A stretch of DNA of 64,000 bases from DASPMP01 sp035758925 (GTDB lineage Bacteria > Gemmatimonadota > Gemmatimonadetes > Gemmatimonadales > Gemmatimonadaceae), in contig DASTVV010000145.1 of assembly GCA_035758925.1 (NCBI GenBank), forward strand, positions 1 through 64,000. The letters run 5' to 3'. A model generated the notes under the pieces. That model did not search any database. It had not been told where the DNA came from and saw nothing but the letters and a program-made list of their open reading frames with translations. Within the stretch, counting starts at the first letter, position 1. Each line of letters starts with the position of its first letter. The translations under genes and the position numbers were made by a program. Below, piece by piece: positions 59,888 to 64,000 of this stretch.

Positions 59888-61290
59888 GCACGGCGACGAT
59901 CGTGCGCGCTTCCGCGAAGGCGCACAAGCTCTGGGGCGGCCGCTTCGGCGCTGGACCCGCCCCGGAGTTCGACGCTTTGAACAACTCCATCGGAGTCGAT
60001 TTCCGGCTTTGGCCCTACGACATCGAGGCGTCCAAAGCGTGGGCCGTCGCCCTGTGGGGCGCGGGTGTCCTTTCGCTCGAAGAGAGCAAGACCATCGAGC
60101 AGGGTCTCGATGCGGTGGCCGCGCGCCTCGAGGAGGGTGAAGCTCCTGCACCGGGCGATGAGGACGTTCATACGCTCATCGATCGCTTGCTGCACGAGGA
60201 AATCGGCGACGTCGCATCCAGGCTGCACACCGGACGGTCTCGCAACGACCAGGTGGCTACGGCGTCGCGACTGTGGGCAATGGAGGCCTGCACTCGCCTG
60301 GATGGCGCCATGCGCCAGCTGCAGCAGGTCGTCGTGGAACGAGCCGCGATGATGGTTGATGACGTCATGCCGGGCTACACACACCTGCAGCGCGCAATTC
60401 CCGTCTCGCCCGCCCACTGGTTGCTCGCGCACTTCTGGCCTCTCGAGCGCGATCGCCAGAGACTCCGCTCCGCATATCGCGCGGCCGCTGTCTTGCCGCT
60501 CGGGTCCGGTGCCGTTGCGGGCTGCGCATACCCAATCTCGAGAACGCTCCTTCAGGGAACGCTGGGCTTCGACTCGGTCACGCCGAACTCGATCGACGCA
60601 GTGAGTGACCGCGATTTTGTGGCCGAACTGCTCTTTACGTGCGCCCTTGCTGGCGCCCATCTGTCGCGATTCGCCGAGGATTTGATCATCTACGGGTCGA
60701 GCGAATTTGGGTTCGTTCAGTTTGGCGACACGTTCACGTCCGGGTCGAGCATGATGCCCCAGAAGCGCAATCCCGACGCTCTCGAGCTGGCGCGCGGCGC
60801 AGCCGCCAGGCTTCTCGGAGATCACGTGGCGCTACTGGCCACGATCAAGGGCCTGCCGTCCAGCTATAACAAGGACCTTCAGGACGACAAACGCGCCTTG
60901 TTCGACGCAGTCGACACACTGCTGCTCGTGCTACCCGCCGTTCGCGGAACGCTGGCGGAATCGCAGTTCCAAACGCAACGCATGCGGGCGGCCGTTTCGA
61001 GCTCGATGATGGCGACGGATCTGGCGGACTATCTCGTCCGCCGCGGAGCCACGTTCCGAGAGGCACACTCTGCCGTTGGTGGTCTCATCCGGCGCACCGA
61101 AGCAGGGCGCTGTGAACTGCACGATCTGCCGTTCGCCGCATTCGCGGAGGCACACCCGTTGTTCGGCGAGGACGTGTTCAGCGCGCTCGGAGCGGCGCAC
61201 TCGCTGGAACAGCGCGAAGTCGAAGGCGGCACTGGACCTGGCGCTGTACGCGCGCAGCTCGAGTCCGCGCGCGCGGCAATTCGCGTCTAG
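59884..61290 (+). CDS. argH: Argininosuccinate lyase ArgH
   Basis: 468 aa. KLWGGRFGAGPAPEFDALN at the N-terminus, HTGRSRNDQVAT, and the fumarase-superfamily signature GSSMMPQKRNPD. Splits argininosuccinate into arginine and fumarate. GTG 59884 overlaps the argG stop (GTGA). Convergent with a beta-barrel gene; the stop codons overlap. Confidence 0.95.
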   Translation: MSTATIVRASAKAHKLWGGRFGAGPAPEFDALNNSIGVDFRLWPYDIEASKAWAVALWGAGVLSLEESKTIEQGLDAVAARLEEGEAPAPGDEDVHTLIDRLLHEEIGDVASRLHTGRSRNDQVATASRLWAMEACTRLDGAMRQLQQVVVERAAMMVDDVMPGYTHLQRAIPVSPAHWLLAHFWPLERDRQRLRSAYRAAAVLPLGSGAVAGCAYPISRTLLQGTLGFDSVTPNSIDAVSDRDFVAELLFTCALAGAHLSRFAEDLIIYGSSEFGFVQFGDTFTSGSSMMPQKRNPDALELARGAAARLLGDHVALLATIKGLPSSYNKDLQDDKRALFDAVDTLLLVLPAVRGTLAESQFQTQRMRAAVSSSMMATDLADYLVRRGATFREAHSAVGGLIRRTEAGRCELHDLPFAAFAEAHPLFGEDVFSALGAAHSLEQREVEGGTGPGAVRAQLESARAAIRV

Positions 61291-62030
61291 CGGCCGCGAT
61301 CGCGGCGCCTCGGCGAGAATGAAACGCCGAGGTGGTATTGCCAGAAGTCCGCGGAGGTTCTCCGCGGATTGATCGCGAGCGTCCGGTCCGGCAGATCGAT
61401 GATGTCGCCGCTGCGCAGGTAGCTGCGCGTCCCATTGCGCGTCAGGCGGGCACCGACGTCGAACGCTGCTTCGACGCTGCGTACGACGACCGGTATCCGG
61501 ACGCCACCGCCCCAGCCCGTGGCCCAGCCGCCGTCATCGAAGTTGGTCGTGCTGGCGAAGGCTTCGCCTCCATTGTCGTCGCCCGCCGAGCTTTCCGTGT
61601 AGAAGTACGAATAGCCCGCGAAAGCGTATGCGTAAGGACGCACCGGGCCGCTGGAAATCAGCAATTCAGGTCCGATAGTCGCCAGCGCGATGTTGTTCGT
61701 GGTGCGCATGTCCACGAAGACGCGATTCACCGTGGGGCTGAGAGGCACGTTCTTGGTCTCGTTGCCGTAATTCAGCCAGCTCGCGTCACCCCGAAGACCC
61801 AGCAATCGAAGCTCGCGCATGTGATAGCGCACGGATCCACCCACGCCCCACGCACGATCGATCTGCGATCGGAACTCGCCGATTGGTTGCGCGAGCTGGC
61901 CACCGAGATCGAATGTCCAGGTACCGTATCGGTCCGACCTGGCGGACTCCTGCGCGGCGATCTGCGTGCTGGCGCCGAATGAGCCGAACGCGATGGCGAG
62001 CAATGCGAGTCGGAAAGGTAGACGAGTCAT
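61287..62030 (-). CDS. Outer-membrane beta-barrel protein
   Basis: 247 aa. Signal peptide ending STQIAAQ, then alternating amphipathic beta strands (GTWTFDLGGQLAQPIGEFR, YAYAFAGYSYFY, ATGWGGGVRIPVVV, FWQYHLGVSFSP). Size suggests an 8-10-strand barrel like OmpW/OmpA-N families; function unknown. AGGAG lies 8 nt before the ATG. A perfect palindrome GTTTGTATACAAAC is 14 nt upstream. Confidence 0.8.
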   Translation of the reverse strand: MTRLPFRLALLAIAFGSFGASTQIAAQESARSDRYGTWTFDLGGQLAQPIGEFRSQIDRAWGVGGSVRYHMRELRLLGLRGDASWLNYGNETKNVPLSPTVNRVFVDMRTTNNIALATIGPELLISSGPVRPYAYAFAGYSYFYTESSAGDDNGGEAFASTTNFDDGGWATGWGGGVRIPVVVRSVEAAFDVGARLTRNGTRSYLRSGDIIDLPDRTLAINPRRTSADFWQYHLGVSFSPRRRDRGR

Positions 62031-62043
62031 CTTGCCCGCTCCT

Positions 62044-62057
62044 GTTTGTATACAAAC
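62044..62057 (-). promoter_or_regulatory. Perfect 14-bp palindrome overlapping a possible -10
   Basis: GTTTGTATACAAAC. Its TATACA could be the -10 of the beta-barrel gene; the symmetry also suits a dimeric regulator. TGTATACAAAC recurs at 12873-12883 before the Ig-like lipoprotein. Confidence 0.4.
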
Positions 62058-62105
62058 CGCGTGGTTTCAAGAATGCGGGTCGGAGCGCGTTCGTCAAGCG
62101 CGAAA

Positions 62106-62137
62106 AAGGGCAGCCCCTCCCAGGAGAGGCTGCCCTT
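62106..62137 (-). terminator. Rho-independent terminator of the small barrel gene
   Basis: 10-bp stem AAGGGCAGCC (62106-62115) / GGCTGCCCTT (62128-62137); on the minus strand it continues into a run of T, 18 bp after the stop of the 62155-62673 gene. Confidence 0.85.
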
Positions 62138-62154
62138 CACTCCGGTGAAGCGAA

Positions 62155-62673
62155 CTAGAATTTGATCCCGAACGTAACCGGGACGAACTTCATCGACTGG
62201 CCTTCCGTGTTCACGACGTGCAGGCGCGCCTCGAGGAACGTGCCGAAGCCCGTCAGAGGAAAGTTGAGGCCGGCGCCGATGTTGAAGCCGACCTTGTTCT
62301 CGGCATCCACGTTCGCGAGGTCCGGGAAAGCAACGTTGTACATGCCGACGCCACCGATCAGATAGCCCATCGGGACTGCCGGGCCGGAGAGCGTCACGTT
62401 GGCGCTACCCGAGATCAACCTGGCGCTTCCAAGCCCACTGGTCTTGAAGTCCATCTGATTGAGCATGCCTTCGAAGCGCAGGCCGAGCGGCGCGACCGGT
62501 GGCTTGATACCAAGACCCACCGTCGCGTTGTAGCCCATCTTCAAATCATCGGCAGTGCTGCCGATTGGCGCGGCCGCACCGGCCGCGATGCTGAACGACG
62601 TTTGCGCGCGGAGCGCCGGAGCCGCGACGAGAACTGCGGCAAAGGCCAGAGCGGCGCGGGACATCAGACGCAT
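62155..62673 (-). CDS. Small outer-membrane beta-barrel protein
   Basis: 172 aa. Signal peptide ending APALRAQ, then strands such as SFSIAAGAAAPIGSTADDL, YNATVGLGIKPP, GFNIGAGLNFPL and a C-terminal strand ending in Phe (KFVPVTFGIKF), the usual BAM recognition signal. GGAGGAACACC before the ATG gives a ribosome site. Function unknown. Confidence 0.82.
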   Translation of the reverse strand: MRLMSRAALAFAAVLVAAPALRAQTSFSIAAGAAAPIGSTADDLKMGYNATVGLGIKPPVAPLGLRFEGMLNQMDFKTSGLGSARLISGSANVTLSGPAVPMGYLIGGVGMYNVAFPDLANVDAENKVGFNIGAGLNFPLTGFGTFLEARLHVVNTEGQSMKFVPVTFGIKF

Positions 62674-62980
62674 GGTGTTCCTCCTGAAGTGCGGATTGAT
62701 GTTGCGGGGTGTGATTCGCGCGTATCAGGACACTTTCCTTGAGAGTTTCGCAACACGAGAAGCGATGCGTTTGTTCGAAAGGTCCATGTGCCGAATCATC
62801 GTCGCTCATACTTCTCGATCGTGCGGAAGGTCCTTAGCAGCAATTCGAGGCCCCGCACGCCAGGTGGCACTAGGTCCGACCTCTGCCAATTTTGACAATC
62901 GACAATTATCCTAGACTGTGAGAATTATTCTCACAGCCTCGTCTGCCAAGAAAATAGATCCTTGTCCTTGAGGATTATTA
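62674..62980 (+). promoter_or_regulatory. 307-bp intergenic region between the small barrel gene and the MerR-like gene
   Basis: Holds the divergent promoters of both flanking genes. The left 210 bp show no gene, repeat or clear promoter. The right part has TTGACA (62892-62897), AT-rich sequence and the palindrome described separately. Confidence 0.5.
62916..62936 (+). promoter_or_regulatory. Perfect 21-bp palindromic operator candidate
   Basis: CTGTGAGAAT-T-ATTCTCACAG, 44 bp before the MerR-like gene. It overlaps a possible -10 (AATTAT), with TCGACA 18 bp upstream as -35. Likely an autoregulatory site. Confidence 0.6.
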
Positions 62981-63379
62981 ATGCCACGGTCGTATAATGC
63001 CAGAGCTATTGCACTTACGATCGGACGCACAGCCAAGTGGGTGGACAACCTCCTTTCACATCACGCACTACCGGGCGTTACCGGAGGCAGGCAGGGCGTT
63101 CAGCGCGTCATCTCCGACGACGGTTTGCTCGCCGTGGAAATCACTCGGCTCCTCGTGGTCGAAATCGGAGTCCCACTGGACCGCGCCGCGGCGCTGGTTC
63201 GCGCGGCATTCGCGGTGCGCTCAGCCGACGACATGCAGGTCACTACCGATTCTGGCCTCGTTCTCACCTTCCAGCTGCCGACCATCGAGCGCCGGCTTCG
63301 GGACCGCATGACAGAGGCGATGGAGTCAGTGGGCCACGTCCGACGCGGTCGCCCTCCGCGTATGGCTGCCACTAGCTAA
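62981..63379 (+). CDS. Small MerR-like helix-turn-helix protein
   Basis: 132 aa. N-terminal HTH resembling a MerR/excisionase winged helix (ARAIALTIGRTAKWVDNLLSHHALPGVTGGRQGVQR), then an amphipathic helical region, and a basic tail (RRGRPPRMAATS). GAGGA 7 nt before ATG 62981. No sensor domain. The palindrome upstream suggests self-regulation; target unknown. Confidence 0.7.
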   Translation: MPRSYNARAIALTIGRTAKWVDNLLSHHALPGVTGGRQGVQRVISDDGLLAVEITRLLVVEIGVPLDRAAALVRAAFAVRSADDMQVTTDSGLVLTFQLPTIERRLRDRMTEAMESVGHVRRGRPPRMAATS

Positions 63380-63381
63380 AG

Positions 63382-63413
63382 AAAAAAACGCCGGGCGACT
63401 GAATCGCCCGGCG
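63382..63413 (-). terminator. Rho-independent terminator between the convergent csp and MerR-like genes
   Basis: 10-bp stem CGCCGGGCGA (63389-63398) / TCGCCCGGCG (63404-63413), 5-nt loop; seven T follow on the minus strand (complement of 63382-63388). Confidence 0.9.
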
Positions 63414-63452
63414 CTCGTGGTTCCTTTCAATTTGCGGTACAGCGTCCTGGCC

Positions 63453-63665
63453 TCAGCCAGCCATGCGCGCGACGTTCTCGGCTGCCGGTCCTTTGGCACC
63501 CTGCACGAGGTCGAACTCGACCGCCTCCCCTTCGGCGAGCGTCTTGAAGCCGCTGCCCTGAATCGCGCTGTAGTGCACGAAGCAATCCCGGTCGCCACCG
63601 TCAGGGGTGATGAATCCAAAACCCTTCGCATCGTTGAACCACTTCACTTTTCCGGTCGTGCGCAT
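63453..63665 (-). CDS. Cold-shock protein CspA family (second copy)
   Basis: 70 aa. RNP1 KGFGFI and RNP2 CFVHYSAI; N-terminus TTGKVKWFNDAKGFGF. RNA chaperone. CAGGAG lies about 6 nt before the ATG. The message probably begins near 63790 (TTGACG on the minus strand at about 63793) and carries a leader of over 100 nt with a stable hairpin, as in cold-regulated csp genes. It has its own terminator. Confidence 0.95.
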   Translation of the reverse strand: MRTTGKVKWFNDAKGFGFITPDGGDRDCFVHYSAIQGSGFKTLAEGEAVEFDLVQGAKGPAAENVARMAG

Positions 63666-63730
63666 ACCTGCTCCTGAAGAGACCTTGGGCGACAGCCCGT
63701 GACCCGGTCCGGCCGCCCACCGATGAGCCG

Positions 63731-63749
63731 CGGAAGCACCATGCTTCCG
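63731..63749 (-). promoter_or_regulatory. Hairpin in the 5' leader of the cold-shock gene
   Basis: Perfect 8-bp stem CGGAAGCA / TGCTTCCG with a 3-nt loop, about 65 nt before the csp start; no T-run, so not a terminator. Possible thermosensing or stability element. Confidence 0.45.
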
Positions 63750-63801
63750 TGCGGGAAAACGCTGCGAAGGTATTAGTGAGTCACGGGACCGTCAATGGAG
63801 A

Positions 63802-64000
63802 CTACGGCTCGTTCACTTTGCGGACGCCCACGATGAAGTACTGCGTCTCGCCAAAGCACGACGTGGGCACACCGCGGTGTTCCTCGTACTCCAGGGCAAC
63901 CCGGTTGCCGACCGAGCTCTGAATGATCCTGGCGATGCTGTCGCTCCGAACACTGAAGAGCCAGCGCTCCTGCGCGGCCCCGGGCATATTGACCATCGCC
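63802..64000 (-). CDS. C-terminal part of an unrecognised protein, cut by window edge
   Basis: At least 65 codons open to the right edge. Visible part: ERWLFSVRSDSIARIIQSSV, NRVALEYEEHRGVPTSCFG, ETQYFIVGVRKVNEP, reading like the end of a compact beta-rich domain. An in-frame ATG lies at 63996 but the frame continues past the edge, so the true start is probably outside. No family recognised. Confidence 0.5.
   Translation of the reverse strand, partial: AMVNMPGAAQERWLFSVRSDSIARIIQSSVGNRVALEYEEHRGVPTSCFGETQYFIVGVRKVNEP

Noticed and set aside
58541..60151. 536-codon open frame antisense to argG and argH
   Set aside because: Spans two genes whose identity is certain; shadow frame caused by high GC.
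1..64000. CRISPR array, insertion sequences, prophage or defence system
   Set aside because: No regularly spaced repeats, transposase, integrase, terminal repeats or recognised defence genes were seen.

Overview
This is a GC-rich Gram-negative chromosomal segment with 61 protein genes, one tRNA gene and no visible insertion sequence, phage or CRISPR. Several traits together suggest Gemmatimonadota or a close relative: Tat-exported sugar enzymes and lipoproteins, beta-barrel outer-membrane proteins and an RND pump, a futalosine-pathway menaquinone gene (mqnD), a type III next to an alpha-type I glutamine synthetase, and S9/M20 peptidases. This placement is inference from gene content, not a database result.

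Layout. 1-8507: M20 hydrolases diverging from an S9 prolyl peptidase, then two overlapping multi-pass GT39-like membrane proteins. 8547-10493: tRNA-Cys(GCA) with its own promoter and terminator, a PAP2 phosphatase, a DUF4142 lipoprotein and an N-terminally incomplete cupredoxin. 10631-18539: glnN-type and glnA-type glutamine synthetases around an Ig-like lipoprotein, then a CBS protein, a zinc-ribbon protein and mqnD. 18615-26597: two convergent operons (TIM-barrel isomerase, GMC oxidoreductase, gluconate-dehydrogenase-subunit-3-like protein, Gfo/Idh against DUF1080, MFS permease, Gfo/Idh) that look like an oxidative 3-keto-glycoside catabolic island; they meet at a nested inverted-repeat element (23038-23177). 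26710-32567: TolC, membrane-fusion protein and RND pump. 32690-43854: mixed housekeeping, including an acidic/basic histone-tail-like protein, MerR-like regulator, phospholipase D, SDR, a plasmid-type RepA-like initiator, S41 protease, TolB-like propeller, ExeA-like ATPase, aldo/keto reductase, fatty-acid desaturase and a YggX-like protein. 43817-53977: GH3 enzyme, NrtR-like regulator with a clear operator, cold-shock protein, zinc ribbons, SPFH protein, MoeZ-like protein, Crp/Fnr regulator and a degenerate [FeFe]-hydrogenase-like protein.

53978-61290 is an arginine biosynthesis cluster: argC-argB-argD-NAGS-smr on the minus strand, and argR, argG, argH on the plus strand. Probable ArgR boxes overlap the argC and argG promoters. 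argF and argE/argJ are not in the window. The rest (61287-64000) holds two small beta-barrel proteins, a MerR-like DNA-binding protein behind a perfect 21-bp palindrome, a second cold-shock gene and a fragment running off the right edge.

A recurrent theme is leaderless expression: in at least six genes lacking a Shine-Dalgarno sequence, a -10-like hexamer ends exactly 6 nt before the start codon. Many other genes use GTG or TTG starts with 1-4 nt stop/start overlaps, indicating translational coupling. All functional calls rest on motif reading by eye; no searches were run.
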